Assembly (NCBI GenBank): GCA_027310225.1
Contig: DAIDBG010000317.1
Location: 1-34,530 of the forward strand
Reading direction: 5' to 3'
DNA from: a bacterium
Lineage (GTDB): Bacteria > Pseudomonadota > Gammaproteobacteria > Burkholderiales > SG8-41
DNA: 34,530 nt
A model generated the notes under the pieces. That model was not told where the DNA came from. It was given only the letters and a program-made list of their open reading frames with translations, and did not search any database. Positions 17,417-28,796 of the stretch are shown one piece after another (the stretch's first letter is position 1; every line of letters begins with the position of its first letter). Position numbers and translations under genes: made by a program.

Positions 17417-17947
17417 TCACTGGGTGGCGGTTGGAGCCGGGGAAGTGGGCGCTTCAGCGGTGGGCGCCTCCGCAGCGGGCACCTCGGCGGGCGGCGCCGG
17501 CTCCGGCGGCTCGGTGAGCGAGGGGTCGAGCGGCGCTCCCTGCCGCTGCTGCTGCCGAACGAGCGACTGCCGATAACGTTCCCATTCGGTCCTGATTTCC
17601 TGGCGCTTTTTCGGTGGCAGCTTCTTCAGGGACTGGTATTTCTCGCGCGCCGCCTTGCGCTGCGCCGGCGTCAGCTTGGCCCAGTCCGCCATTCTTTTCT
17701 GGAGGCGCTGCTGCTCCTGCGGCTTCATCTTGGGATAGCGCTCGGCGATCGCGATCCACTGCTTGCGCTGGGCAGCGCCCAGCTCGTCCCACTCCGGCGC
17801 GAGCGGCGCGAGGACCTGCTTCTGGGAGGCCGTGAGCTCCGACCACGCGGGCCGTAATGGCTTCTTGGTATCCGTCTTGCTTTGTGCGGCGACTACCGGG
17901 AACGCGAGACATAGCCAAACGATCAGCGTGAGGAGCGTTTTAGCCAT
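17417..17947 (-). CDS. DUF3106 domain-containing secreted protein
   Basis: Signal peptide MAKTLLTLIVWLCLAFPVVAAQ; repeated W..L...QK..LAPLAPEWD / RMADWAKLTPAQR motif; Pro/Ala tail. Confidence 0.8.
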   Translation of the reverse strand: MAKTLLTLIVWLCLAFPVVAAQSKTDTKKPLRPAWSELTASQKQVLAPLAPEWDELGAAQRKQWIAIAERYPKMKPQEQQRLQKRMADWAKLTPAQRKAAREKYQSLKKLPPKKRQEIRTEWERYRQSLVRQQQRQGAPLDPSLTEPPEPAPPAEVPAAEAPTAEAPTSPAPTATQ

Positions 17948-18327
17948 GAATCGAAGTCTTTGTCGAGATAGGCGCGAATCGGCAGCTCGTCGGTCAGCAG
18001 AGAGACGTCGATGTCGGCAAGATCGTTGTTCATGTTTACCGACCCGTTGCTCTGCCAGTAAGCGACGCCGACCAGCCCGAGCACGAGCACGGCAATGGCG
18101 ATCAGATGGCGCACGCTGTAGAAGCGGGAATCGGTGACCCGCGCCAGCGCCAGCGCCTGCCCGGCCCATGCAAGACCGAACACCGGTTCGGGCCGTTCGC
18201 GGTAGCGCGAAAGGGCGTTCTTGCGCGCCGCGAGCAGGCGCGCCCGCGTAGCCGAGTCGAGTTGAGCCACGCCGTAGTCGAGGTGCTGGACGATCCTTGT
18301 CGCCAGCTCGTGTTCCGGCTGGTTCAT
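17923..18327 (-). CDS. DUF3619 family protein (single TM; candidate anti-sigma partner)
   Basis: ATG 18327 overlaps sigma stop; MNQPEHELATRIVQHLDYGVAQLDSATRARLLAARKNAL ... one TM segment. Confidence 0.75.
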   Translation of the reverse strand: MNQPEHELATRIVQHLDYGVAQLDSATRARLLAARKNALSRYRERPEPVFGLAWAGQALALARVTDSRFYSVRHLIAIAVLVLGLVGVAYWQSNGSVNMNNDLADIDVSLLTDELPIRAYLDKDFDSWLKRSSR

Positions 18328-18890
18328 AACTTGATCCCCTGTTTTCTCAGCATTGCCGCAAGGGCGTGGGCCGCCCGTGAGCAGTGCGTTTTCACGCTCC
18401 CCTCCGAGCAACCCATGATTTTCGCCGCTGCCGCGACGTCCAGTTCCTCCCAGTAACGCAGCACGAAAGCCTGACGTTGACGGGCCGGCAGCTTTTCGAG
18501 CGCTTTCTCAATCAAAGCAATAACTTGAGACCGCTCCAGTTGCTTTGCCGGGGGTTCCGAAAATTTGGAGTGGTCCTCGAGCTCCAAAGTTTCCAGAGGG
18601 TCGGCGTCCTCGTCGGCTTCGGGGCCGAACAGGCTCGAGATCGGCATGGTCCACAGCGAACGCACCCTCTGGCGGCGGTAGAAGTCGCGAATCGTGTTCT
18701 GCAGAATGCGCTGGAACAGCAGCGGCAGCTCGGCGGGCGGACGCACGGAGTACTTCTCGGTCAGCTTCAACATGGCGTCCTGAACGATATCCAGAGCAAG
18801 ATGGTCGTCCCGCACTGCGAACAGCGCCTGCTTGTAGGCGCGGCGCTCGACTTCGGCGAAGAAATCCGAAAGTTCTTTATAAGTGGCCAG
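18324..18890 (-). CDS. RNA polymerase sigma factor (ECF type); probable CTG start
   Basis: Region 2 YKELSDFFAEVERRAYKQALFAVRDDHLALDIVQDAM and region 4 LPARQRQAFVLRYWEELDVAAAAKIMGCSEGSVKTHCSRA. First ATG/GTG/TTG in frame is GTG 18815, inside conserved region 2. Confidence 0.88.
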   Translation of the reverse strand: MATYKELSDFFAEVERRAYKQALFAVRDDHLALDIVQDAMLKLTEKYSVRPPAELPLLFQRILQNTIRDFYRRQRVRSLWTMPISSLFGPEADEDADPLETLELEDHSKFSEPPAKQLERSQVIALIEKALEKLPARQRQAFVLRYWEELDVAAAAKIMGCSEGSVKTHCSRAAHALAAMLRKQGIKL

Positions 18891-19052
18891 TGGTCTCGCC
18901 TTTATTGGTTGGCGCGGGGCCGCCCGCGGAGCGCTGCTCCAGGCTCGCCGGCCGAGGTCGGGGGCATCTTAGCAAAAAAACGGCCCGCGCAAACCCCGCC
19001 CCATTCGATCCCGGGCTGTGGCTCTATCCTGCTGTTTACAGGGATTTTTTGC

Positions 19053-19081
19053 TTGACCTGAACGGCCGCAACCGGTAACGT
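19053..19081 (+). promoter_or_regulatory. Putative sigma70 promoter TTGACC-N17-TAACGT upstream of ilvB
   Basis: -35 at 19053-19058, 17-nt spacer, -10 at 19076-19081. Confidence 0.45.
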
Positions 19082-19112
19082 TACACGTTTCCGTGTTTGC
19101 TCGGATCAGATC

Positions 19113-20810
19113 ATGGAACTGAACGGCGCCGAGATCGTGGTGCGCTGCCTCCAGGAAGAGGGGGTCGAGTACGTGTTCGGCTATCCCGACGGCGCCGTGC
19201 TGTTCATCTACGACGAGTTGTTCAAGCAGAACAAGGTGAAGCACGTCCTGGTGCGGCACGAGCAGGGCGCGGTGCATGCGGCTGACGGCTATGCGCGCTC
19301 CACCGAGAAAGTCGGCGTGTCACTCGTCACCTCCGGCCCGGGCGTGACCAATGCCGTGACCGGAATCGCGACCGCTCACATGGACTCGATTCCGCACGTC
19401 GTCATCACCGGCCAGGTACCGACTCACGCCATCGGCCTGGACGCGTTCCAGGAATGCGATGCGGTGGGCATCACGCGCCCGTGCGTGAAGCACAACTTCC
19501 TGGTGAAGGACGTGAAGGACATCGCTTTCACCATGAAGAAGGCGTTCTACATCGCCGCCACCGGCCGTCCGGGCCCGGTGGTGGTGGATATTCCGAAGGA
19601 CGTGACCACGGCCAGGGCCGAGTTCCACTATCCGGCGACCATCGCCATGCGCTCCTACAACCCGGTGGTCAAGGGGCACGCCGGCCAGATCAAGAAGGCA
19701 ACCCAGACGCTGATGAAGGCGAAGCGCCCGATGATCTACACCGGCGGCGGCGTGATCCTGGGCGGTGCCGCGGAAGAGCTCGCGCAGATCGTGCGCCTGC
19801 TGGGCTTCCCGTGCACCAACACCCTGATGGGGCTCGGCGCGTATCCCGCGACCGACCGCCAGTTCTTGGGCATGCTCGGCATGCACGGGACCTACGAGGC
19901 GAACATGGCGGTGCAGCATTGTGACGTGCTGCTCGCGATCGGCGCGCGCTTCGACGACCGCGTGATCGGCAATCCCAGGCACTTCTTCGCGGAGCAGCGC
20001 ACCATCATCCACATCGACATTGATCCGTCCTCGATCTCCAAGCGCGTGAAGGTGGATATCCCGATCGTCGGCAACGTGCGCGAGGTGCTGCGCGAGCTGA
20101 TCAGGCAGCTCGAAGCGGGCGGGGAGAAGCCCGACCAGGAGGCGCTCAAGACCTGGTGGACGCAGATCGAGCTGTGGCGCTCCCGGGACTGCCTCAAGTA
20201 CGACCGCTCGAGCCCGATCATCAAGCCGCAGTACGTGATCGAGAAGCTCTACGAGGTCACCCGGGGCGATGCGTTCGTGACCTCCGACGTCGGTCAGCAC
20301 CAGATGTGGGCGGCGCAGTTCTACAAGTTCGACAAGCCGCGGCGCTGGATCAATTCCGGCGGGCTCGGCACCATGGGCTTCGGGCTCCCGGCCGCGATGG
20401 GCGTGCAGCTTGCGCATCCCGGGGCGCCGGTGGCGTGCGTCACCGGCGAGGCCTCGATCCAGATGTGTATCCAGGAGCTCTCTACCTGCAGGCAGTACCG
20501 GCTGCCGATCAAGGTGGTGAACCTCAACAACAAGTACATGGGCATGGTGCGGCAGTGGCAGGAATTCTTCCACGGAAACCGCTACGCCGAGTCGTACATG
20601 GACGCCCTGCCCGACTTCGTGAAGCTCGCCGAATCGTACGGCCACGTCGGCATGAAGATCGAGAAGCCGGAGGACGTGGAGCCCGCGCTCAAGGAGGCGT
20701 TCTCGCGCAAGAAGGACCTCGTGTTCATGGATTTCGTGACCGACCAGACCGAGAACGTGTTCCCGATGGTCCCCGGCGGCAAGGGACTCTCGGAGATGAT
20801 CCTGGTATGA
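19113..20810 (+). CDS. ilvB: Acetolactate synthase large subunit
   Basis: ThDP enzyme; MELNGAEIVVRCLQEEGVEYVFGYPDGAVLFIYDELF, VTSGPGVTNAVTGIATA, GLGTMGFGLPAAMG. Confidence 0.96.
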   Translation: MELNGAEIVVRCLQEEGVEYVFGYPDGAVLFIYDELFKQNKVKHVLVRHEQGAVHAADGYARSTEKVGVSLVTSGPGVTNAVTGIATAHMDSIPHVVITGQVPTHAIGLDAFQECDAVGITRPCVKHNFLVKDVKDIAFTMKKAFYIAATGRPGPVVVDIPKDVTTARAEFHYPATIAMRSYNPVVKGHAGQIKKATQTLMKAKRPMIYTGGGVILGGAAEELAQIVRLLGFPCTNTLMGLGAYPATDRQFLGMLGMHGTYEANMAVQHCDVLLAIGARFDDRVIGNPRHFFAEQRTIIHIDIDPSSISKRVKVDIPIVGNVREVLRELIRQLEAGGEKPDQEALKTWWTQIELWRSRDCLKYDRSSPIIKPQYVIEKLYEVTRGDAFVTSDVGQHQMWAAQFYKFDKPRRWINSGGLGTMGFGLPAAMGVQLAHPGAPVACVTGEASIQMCIQELSTCRQYRLPIKVVNLNNKYMGMVRQWQEFFHGNRYAESYMDALPDFVKLAESYGHVGMKIEKPEDVEPALKEAFSRKKDLVFMDFVTDQTENVFPMVPGGKGLSEMILV

Positions 20811-21298
20811 GGCACATCGTGTCCGTCCTCCTCGAGAACGAGGCCGGCGCGCTGTCGCGGGTGGCGGGCCTGTTCTCCGCGCGCGGCTACAACATCGAGT
20901 CGCTTACCGTGGCGCCGACCGAGGACCCGACGCTCTCGCGCATGACCATCGTCACCGGCGGGTCCGACGAGGTGATCGAGCAGATCACCAAGCAGCTGAA
21001 CAAGCTGGTTGACGTGGTGAAGGTGGTCGATCTCTCCGACGGCGATCACATCGAGCGCGAGCTGATGCTGGTCAAGGTGCGCGCGGTGGGAAAGGACCGC
21101 GAGGAGATGAAGCGCATGGCGGACATCTTCCGCGGGCGCATCATCGACGTAACCGACAAGGATTACACCATCGAGCTGACGGGCACCGGCTCCAAGCTCG
21201 ACGCCTTTCTCAAGGCGATCGACCGCAGCGCGATACTGGAGACGGTGCGCACCGGCGCCTCCGGCATCGGCCGCGGCGACCGGGTATTGAGAGTCTAG
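20807..21298 (+). CDS. ilvH: Acetolactate synthase small subunit
   Basis: MRHIVSVLLENEAGALSRVAGLFSARGYNIESLTVAPTED; ATGA overlap with ilvB. Confidence 0.97.
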   Translation: MRHIVSVLLENEAGALSRVAGLFSARGYNIESLTVAPTEDPTLSRMTIVTGGSDEVIEQITKQLNKLVDVVKVVDLSDGDHIERELMLVKVRAVGKDREEMKRMADIFRGRIIDVTDKDYTIELTGTGSKLDAFLKAIDRSAILETVRTGASGIGRGDRVLRV

Positions 21299-21322
21299 CT
21301 TTCAACGACCGGCCGCTGATAA

Positions 21323-22366
<1,044 letters not shown>

Positions 22367-22367
22367 C

Positions 22368-22393
22368 GATGAGTGATGACTGATGAGTGATGA
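22368..22393. repeat. Tandem GATGAGTGATGA-CT-GATGAGTGATGA overlapping psd start
   Basis: Two exact 12-mer copies; psd ATG (22383) is inside copy 2. Confidence 0.8.
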
Positions 22394-23090
22394 ATCGAAA
22401 ACCCTGGGTGGTGAGCCCGGCGCATCGCACCTGACGCCCGCCGGCGCGGCTTATTATCCCCACCCCATCATTGCCCGCGAGGGCTGGCCGTTCATCGCGG
22501 CGGCGGCCGCCGCTGCGCTGCTGGTTCACTGGCTGGCGGGCCCGTGGTGGGCCGCGCCGCTGTGGGTCGTCGTCGCCTTCGTGGTGCAGTTCTTCCGCGA
22601 CCCCCCGCGCACGGTGCCGCAGGAGCAGAAGGCGGTGCTCTCGCCCGCCGACGGCCGCATCGTCACGGTCGAGCGCGCGCGCGACCCCTACCTCGAGCGC
22701 GACGCGCTCAAGATGAGCGTGTTCATGAACGTGTTCAACGTCCATTCCAACAGGAGCCCGGTGGACGGAGAGATTCACAAGACCTGGCACCATGCCGGCA
22801 GGTTCTTCAACGCCGCGCTGTCGAAGTCCTCGCTTGAGAACGAGCGCGCGGCGCTGTGGATCAGGACCCCGGGCGGGGCGGACGTGACCTGCGTGCAGAT
22901 CGCGGGGCTGATCGCGCGCCGCATCCTGTGCTACGTCGGGACCGGCCAACGCCTGGCGCGCGGCGAGCGCTACGGCTTCATCCGCTTCGGCTCGCGCGTG
23001 GACGTTTACCTGCCGCCGGCGTCGCGACCGGTCGCGGCCGTGGGCGACAAGGTGTACGCCACGGAATCCGTGCTGGCGCTGTTGCCGTGA
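22383..23090 (+). CDS. psd: Phosphatidylserine decarboxylase proenzyme (short/archaeal-type)
   Basis: [55 protein letters not shown]. Confidence 0.94.
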   Translation: MSDESKTLGGEPGASHLTPAGAAYYPHPIIAREGWPFIAAAAAAALLVHWLAGPWWAAPLWVVVAFVVQFFRDPPRTVPQEQKAVLSPADGRIVTVERARDPYLERDALKMSVFMNVFNVHSNRSPVDGEIHKTWHHAGRFFNAALSKSSLENERAALWIRTPGGADVTCVQIAGLIARRILCYVGTGQRLARGERYGFIRFGSRVDVYLPPASRPVAAVGDKVYATESVLALLP

Positions 23091-23169
23091 ATATGAATAG
23101 TAAAAACGGAGAAAAAAAGTAGGGTGCATGCTTTACTGTTCGCCGTTCATCATTTACCGTTAACCCGCC

Positions 23170-24006
23170 GTGTACGAGCCGCGCGAACACAAGCTTTTCA
23201 TCAAGTCGCGCTTTGCCCGGCGCGGCATCTACTGGCTTCCCAACCTGTTCACGACGGTCGCCCTCTTCGCCGGCTTCTACGCCATCGTGCAGGCGATGCT
23301 CGGCCGCTTCGAGCAGGCGGCGATAGCGATCTTCGTGGCGATGGTGTTCGACGGGCTCGACGGCCGCGTTGCGCGCCTGACGCACACGCAGAGCGCCTTC
23401 GGTGCCGAGTACGACAGCCTCGCCGACATGGTGTCCTTCGGCGTGGCGCCCGCGCTGGTGGTTTACGTATGGGCGCTCAAGGATTTCGCGGCGATAAAGG
23501 AGATCGCGATGCTCGGGCCCTGGCTCAGCACCAAGCTTGGCTGGATCGCGGCCTTCATCTACACCGTCTGCGCCGCGCTGCGGCTCGCGCGCTTCAACAC
23601 CACGCTCGATATCGCCGACAAGCGCTTCTTCCAGGGCCTGCCGAGCCCGGCGGCGGCGAGCCTCATCGCGGGGATGGTCTGGGCGCTGAACGAGTACCAG
23701 ATCAAGGGTACCGACGTGAGGTGGCTTGCCTGGGCGCTGACGATGTTCGCCGGCCTCACCATGGTGAGCAACTTCAAGTTCTACAGCGGCAAGGACATCA
23801 ACCTGCGCAAGAGCGTGCCGTTTTCCGCCGTCGTGGCCATCACGTTCGGCCTGGTGGCGCTGTTCATGTTCTCGAGCACGCTGCCCGAGATGCTGTTCCT
23901 GCTGTTCGCCGGCTACGGCGTATCGGGATACGTGATCTGGATCTACGAGCAGGTCCGAAACCGCACCATCGGCCGCACCCCGCCGCCCTCTGCCCCCGGC
24001 GCCTGA
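23170..24006 (+). CDS. pssA: CDP-diacylglycerol--serine O-phosphatidyltransferase
   Basis: GTG start; YWLPNLFTTVALFAGFYAI, DGLDGRVARLTHTQSAFGAEYDSLADMVSFGVAPA. Confidence 0.95.
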   Translation: MYEPREHKLFIKSRFARRGIYWLPNLFTTVALFAGFYAIVQAMLGRFEQAAIAIFVAMVFDGLDGRVARLTHTQSAFGAEYDSLADMVSFGVAPALVVYVWALKDFAAIKEIAMLGPWLSTKLGWIAAFIYTVCAALRLARFNTTLDIADKRFFQGLPSPAAASLIAGMVWALNEYQIKGTDVRWLAWALTMFAGLTMVSNFKFYSGKDINLRKSVPFSAVVAITFGLVALFMFSSTLPEMLFLLFAGYGVSGYVIWIYEQVRNRTIGRTPPPSAPGA

Positions 24007-24017
24007 GGGCGCAGGCC

Positions 24018-24046
24018 TTGCCGGGGACGCGGAATGCCTATATATT
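24018..24046 (+). promoter_or_regulatory. Putative sigma70 promoter TTGCCG-N17-TATATT upstream of leuA leader
   Basis: -35 24018-24023, -10 24041-24046. Confidence 0.5.
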
Positions 24047-24053
24047 TCACGTT

Positions 24054-24131
24054 ATGCATTGCAGGGCCCAAGTCGATCCGTCGCCCCGTTCCGCCAGCCT
24101 CCTGCTGGCCCGCCTGCTGCTGCGCCGCTAG
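24054..24131 (+). CDS. Putative leucine-rich leader peptide MHCRAQVDPSPRSASLLLARLLLRR
   Basis: 25 codons with CTC CTG CTG GCC CGC CTG CTG CTG just before stop, positioned upstream of leuA. Confidence 0.6.
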   Translation: MHCRAQVDPSPRSASLLLARLLLRR

Positions 24132-24266
24132 GGCGCACATCACACTTTTCCCACAATCTGTTGTTGGTCCGGCGCGGCAGGTACCGCGGCGGGAAGACTA
24201 CTTATCGAAGGCGCGTGCTTCCGGACCGGGCGGGGACGGCAGGCCGCAGAAACCCTGGAGACCTCC

Positions 24267-25808
24267 ATGGCCAAGGAAAAACTGATCGTTTTTGACACGA
24301 CGATGCGCGACGGCGAGCAGAGCCCGGGCGCATCCATGACCAAGGAAGAAAAGCTGCGCATCGCGCGCCAGCTCGAGCGCATGCGGGTGGACGTGATCGA
24401 AGCGGGCTTCCCTGCCGCGAGCGACGGCGACTTCGATGCGGTGCGCGCGGTCGCCTCCATCATCAAGGACAGCACCGTGTGCGGGCTCGCGCGCGCCAAC
24501 GAGAAGGACATCCGGCGCTGCGGCGAGGCCGTGAGGGTGGCGAAGCGCCCGCGCGTGCACACCTTCATCGCGACTTCCCCGATACACATGGAGAAGAAGT
24601 TGCGCATGGAGCCCTCGCAGGTGATCGAGCAGGCGGTGCGCGCGGTGGGGTGGGCGCGCGGCTACACCGACAACGTCGAGTTCTCGCCCGAGGACGCGGG
24701 GCGCTCCGACATCGACTTTCTCTGCCGCATACTCGAGCGGGTGATCAAGGCCGGCGCCACCACCATCAACATTCCGGACACGGTGGGCTATACGCTGCCG
24801 GAGCACTTTGGCAAGCTCATCCGCACGCTCCGCGAACGCATCCCCGGTTCCGACAAGGTGGTGTGGTCCGTGCACTGCCACAACGACCTCGGGCTCGCGG
24901 TCGCCAACTCGCTCGCCGCGGTGCTGAACGGCGCGCGCCAGGTCGAGTGCACCGTGAACGGGCTGGGCGAGCGCGCCGGCAACGCAGCGCTGGAGGAGAT
25001 CGTGATGGCGGTGCGCACGCGCCAGGACATGTTCCCGTGCGACACCGACGTTGATGCCACCCAGATCGTACCCGCGAGCCGCCTCGTCTCCGGCATCACG
25101 GGCTTCCCGGTGCAGCCCAACAAGGCGATCGTGGGGGCGAACGCCTTCGCCCACGAGTCGGGCATCCACCAGGACGGCGTGATCAAGAGCCGCGAGACCT
25201 ACGAGATCATGCGCGCCGAGGACGTGGGCTGGAACGCGAACCGCCTGGTGCTCGGCAAGCACTCCGGCCGCAACGCCTTCCGCCAGCGGCTCACGGAGCT
25301 CGGCATCGTACTGGAGTCGGAGGAAGCGCTGAACGCCGCCTTCAAGCGCTTCAAGGACCTTGCCGACAAGAAGCACGAGATCTTCGACGAGGATCTGCAC
25401 GCGCTGATCACCGAGGAAAACCTCGAGCACGCCGTGGACGAACATTACCGGCTGGTTTCGCTGATCGCGCATTCCGAGACCGGCGAGTCGCCGTACGCGA
25501 GGATCGTGGTGACCGAAAACGGCAGGGAGCGGAAGGCCGAGGCGAAGGGGAGCGGCCCGGTGGACGCCTCGTTCAAGGCGCTCGAGGCGGTCGCGAAGAG
25601 CGGTGCGGAGCTGCTGCTCTATTCGGTCAACAACATCACCACCGGCACCGATGCCCAGGGCGAGGTCACGGTGCGCCTCTCCAAGGGCGGGCGGATCGTG
25701 AACGGGCAGGGCGCCGACACCGACATCGTGGTCGCTTCGGCCAAGGCCTACATCAATGCGCTCAACAAGCTGCACTCCAGGCTGGAACGGGTGAACCCGC
25801 AGGTCTGA
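24267..25808 (+). CDS. leuA: 2-isopropylmalate synthase
   Basis: [46 protein letters not shown]. Confidence 0.97.
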   Translation: MAKEKLIVFDTTMRDGEQSPGASMTKEEKLRIARQLERMRVDVIEAGFPAASDGDFDAVRAVASIIKDSTVCGLARANEKDIRRCGEAVRVAKRPRVHTFIATSPIHMEKKLRMEPSQVIEQAVRAVGWARGYTDNVEFSPEDAGRSDIDFLCRILERVIKAGATTINIPDTVGYTLPEHFGKLIRTLRERIPGSDKVVWSVHCHNDLGLAVANSLAAVLNGARQVECTVNGLGERAGNAALEEIVMAVRTRQDMFPCDTDVDATQIVPASRLVSGITGFPVQPNKAIVGANAFAHESGIHQDGVIKSRETYEIMRAEDVGWNANRLVLGKHSGRNAFRQRLTELGIVLESEEALNAAFKRFKDLADKKHEIFDEDLHALITEENLEHAVDEHYRLVSLIAHSETGESPYARIVVTENGRERKAEAKGSGPVDASFKALEAVAKSGAELLLYSVNNITTGTDAQGEVTVRLSKGGRIVNGQGADTDIVVASAKAYINALNKLHSRLERVNPQV

Positions 25809-25852
25809 TTCATCATGGCGCCGGAAGCACGCCTCACTGGAGCGGCCAAGAC

Positions 25853-26053
25853 ATGGCAAAGTGGCTGATTACAATCGGGATCGTGCTGGTGGCGCTGGGG
25901 CTTTTGTGGCCGGTGCTCGCCAAGCTCGGGTTGGGCAGCCTCCCGGGAGACATCAAACTCGAACGCAAGGGCTTTACCTTCTACTTCCCGGTCACGACCG
26001 GCATCCTGGTATCGCTGGTCATAACCCTCGTCCTGTGGATTTTCCGGCGCTGA
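25853..26053 (+). CDS. DUF2905 family small membrane protein
   Basis: MAKWLITIGIVLVALGLLWPVLAKLGLGSLPGDIKLERKGFTFYFPVTTGILVSLVITLVLWIFRR. Confidence 0.88.
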   Translation: MAKWLITIGIVLVALGLLWPVLAKLGLGSLPGDIKLERKGFTFYFPVTTGILVSLVITLVLWIFRR

Positions 26054-26145
26054 CCGGTACCGCCGCGCCGGGGCGGGGGCGAGCCACGCGGTCACGCTCC
26101 GCGTAAGGGCCGGGCCATGGCGGCAAGCGCAGCGCGCGCCGCCGT

Positions 26146-26787
<642 letters not shown>

Positions 26788-26804
26788 TCATCGAGGACAG
26801 CGCG

Positions 26805-28070
26805 TTGCTGAAGCTGAGGAAGACTCCGCCGCTCGTCGATTTCGCGCGCATGGTCGCGCAGCGCTTCAGTGAAGACCGCTGCCTTCAGGTCGCCTCCAGT
26901 CTCACGTTTACCACGCTGCTCGCGATCGTTCCGATCGTCACCGTCGCGCTGACGCTGATCTCGGCGTTCCCGGTGTTCCGCGAGCTGATCGAGCTCGTCC
27001 AGCAGTTCCTGGTAAAGAACATGCTGCCGGAGTCGGCGGAGGTCGTCGCCGTCTACACCCGGCAGTTCACCGAGAACGCGGCGAAGCTCACCACCGTCGG
27101 CATCGTTTTCCTGTTCGTCACGGCGATGATCGTGTTGATGACGATAGACCGCGCCTTCAACCAGATCTGGCGCGTGCCCCGTCCGCGCACCACGGTGCAG
27201 CGCGTGTTCATTTACTGGGCGCTCCTCACCATCGGCCCGATCCTGATCGGCGCCAGCCTGTCGCTCACTTCGTGGCTGGTGAGCCTCTCGTTCGGGCTGG
27301 TGAAGGACGTGCCCTACGCGGGCTTCGTGCTGCTCAAGATCGTGCCGATGCTGCTCACAGGATTCGCGTGCACGCTGCTCTTCATCACGGTCCCCAACCG
27401 GCGCGTGCTGGTGCGCGACGCCCTGTCCGGCGGTTTCCTCGCGGCTCTGGGGTTCGAGGCGATGAAACAGGGGTTCGCGCTCTACCTCACGCAGTTCGCG
27501 ACCTACAAGCTGGTCTATGGTGCGTTCGCGAGCGTGCCCATTTTCCTGCTCTGGATCTACCTCTCCTGGCTGGTGGTGCTGTTCGGGGCGGTGTCGGCGG
27601 CGGTGATGCCGGAGTGGCGCGAGCGCGCGGCGCAGGCCGAGGCGGTGCCCGGGTCTCAGTTCCTCGACGCGCTGCAAATCCTGCGCATCCTGTCGGAAGC
27701 GCACCGCAGCGGCGAGATCGTGACGGTGTTTCGCCTGCACGCCGCGGTCAAGCTTCCCATAGACCGGATCGAGGCGATCCTGGATGCCATGAGCACGGCG
27801 CACTGGGCGGGCAGGGTGGCGCACGGGTGGGCGCTAATCAAGGACGCCGCCGAGGTGAGCGTCGCCGACGTCTATCACCTCTTCGTGTTCCGCGCCGGCG
27901 CGAGGCTGCCCACGCGGCAGTCGGGCCAGGAACTCGATCGGCTCGCGCTCGACCTGGCCGGCGGCATCGAGAAGGATCTCGGGCTCTCGCTCGAGGAGCT
28001 GTTCAGCAGGGTCGCGCCGGAGGCCGCGGTCGCCCCGATCCGCATCCAGGCCGCCAGGGACAAGGCGTGA
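26805..28070 (+). CDS. YihY/UPF0761 family inner membrane protein
   Basis: TTG start; ASSLTFTTLLAIVPIVTVALTLISAFPVF, FIYWALLTIGPILIGASLSLTSW. Confidence 0.9.
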   Translation: MLKLRKTPPLVDFARMVAQRFSEDRCLQVASSLTFTTLLAIVPIVTVALTLISAFPVFRELIELVQQFLVKNMLPESAEVVAVYTRQFTENAAKLTTVGIVFLFVTAMIVLMTIDRAFNQIWRVPRPRTTVQRVFIYWALLTIGPILIGASLSLTSWLVSLSFGLVKDVPYAGFVLLKIVPMLLTGFACTLLFITVPNRRVLVRDALSGGFLAALGFEAMKQGFALYLTQFATYKLVYGAFASVPIFLLWIYLSWLVVLFGAVSAAVMPEWRERAAQAEAVPGSQFLDALQILRILSEAHRSGEIVTVFRLHAAVKLPIDRIEAILDAMSTAHWAGRVAHGWALIKDAAEVSVADVYHLFVFRAGARLPTRQSGQELDRLALDLAGGIEKDLGLSLEELFSRVAPEAAVAPIRIQAARDKA

Positions 28071-28150
28071 ACGACGGCGGGCGGTGGTTCGAGCGCGTGC
28101 CGTGGAACAGCCGCTTCGTGGTGATGATCGCGGTCACGGCAAGGAGGTGA
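28067..28150 (+). pseudogene. 27-codon ORF translationally coupled to yihY-like gene; probable remnant of a membrane-protein N-terminus
   Basis: [27 protein letters not shown] with GTGA overlap; TM-like segment cut short, overlapping the opposing gene. Confidence 0.35.
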
Positions 28151-28796
28151 CCCGGGAGGCGCGATCGCGCGTGCGCTCGACCGTCCGCACCGGGTACTGC
28201 CACTGCCAGTCGCGCTGCCAGGCGCGCACCACCATGGTCGGGTACTCGGGACTGCCGAGGCTGCCGTTGTAGCGCCCGAGCGCGCGGTAGAGGTCCCCCT
28301 TTTCTAAGTCGAGGTAGTAGCGCAGGATCACGCTGCCGTAGCGCAGGTTGGTGCGCAGGTGGAAGAGATTTTGGTCCCCGGCCCCGATCAGCTTCACCCA
28401 GAACGGCATCACCTGCATGTAGCCGCGGGCGCCGGCGCGCGAGACGGCGTACTTGCGGAAATTGCTCTCGACCTGGATCAGCCCCAGCACCAGTTGCGGA
28501 TCAAGGCCGGCGCGCTTGGCTTCGTAGTGGACCGTGATCAGGAACTCGTCGCGCGCGACGCGGTCGGGCATCTTCTTCGCGAGACGGCGCGACATGGCGG
28601 AGAGCCAGGCCCTAGCCTCGGACTCGGTGTCGAACGCGAGGTATGGCGCCGCCTGATCCGAGATCGCCTTGTTCAGCGCGGCCCGCACGCTCGCCGCGAG
28701 CGGCTCGTAGGCCTGCGCGCCGGAGAACGCCGTCGCCGGCGCCACCAGCGCCAGGGCGCACGCGAACCTGCCTCCCATGCGGACTAGTTTTCGCAC
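28134..28796 (-). CDS. Lytic transglycosylase (SLT domain) protein
   Basis: Signal peptide; [49 protein letters not shown]. Confidence 0.9.
   Translation of the reverse strand: MRKLVRMGGRFACALALVAPATAFSGAQAYEPLAASVRAALNKAISDQAAPYLAFDTESEARAWLSAMSRRLAKKMPDRVARDEFLITVHYEAKRAGLDPQLVLGLIQVESNFRKYAVSRAGARGYMQVMPFWVKLIGAGDQNLFHLRTNLRYGSVILRYYLDLEKGDLYRALGRYNGSLGSPEYPTMVVRAWQRDWQWQYPVRTVERTRDRASRVTSLP

Noticed and set aside
24132-24266. Classical intrinsic terminator in the leuA leader
   Set aside because: Hairpins exist but none is followed directly by a U-tract (the only TTTT is about 8 nt after a 6-bp stem), so not annotated as a terminator.
28139-28150. GGTCACCTCCTT on the minus strand, similar to the 16S rRNA 3' end (perfect SD complement on plus strand)
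   Set aside because: Codes for VTSLP at the lytic transglycosylase C-terminus; no flanking rRNA sequence, so coincidence.
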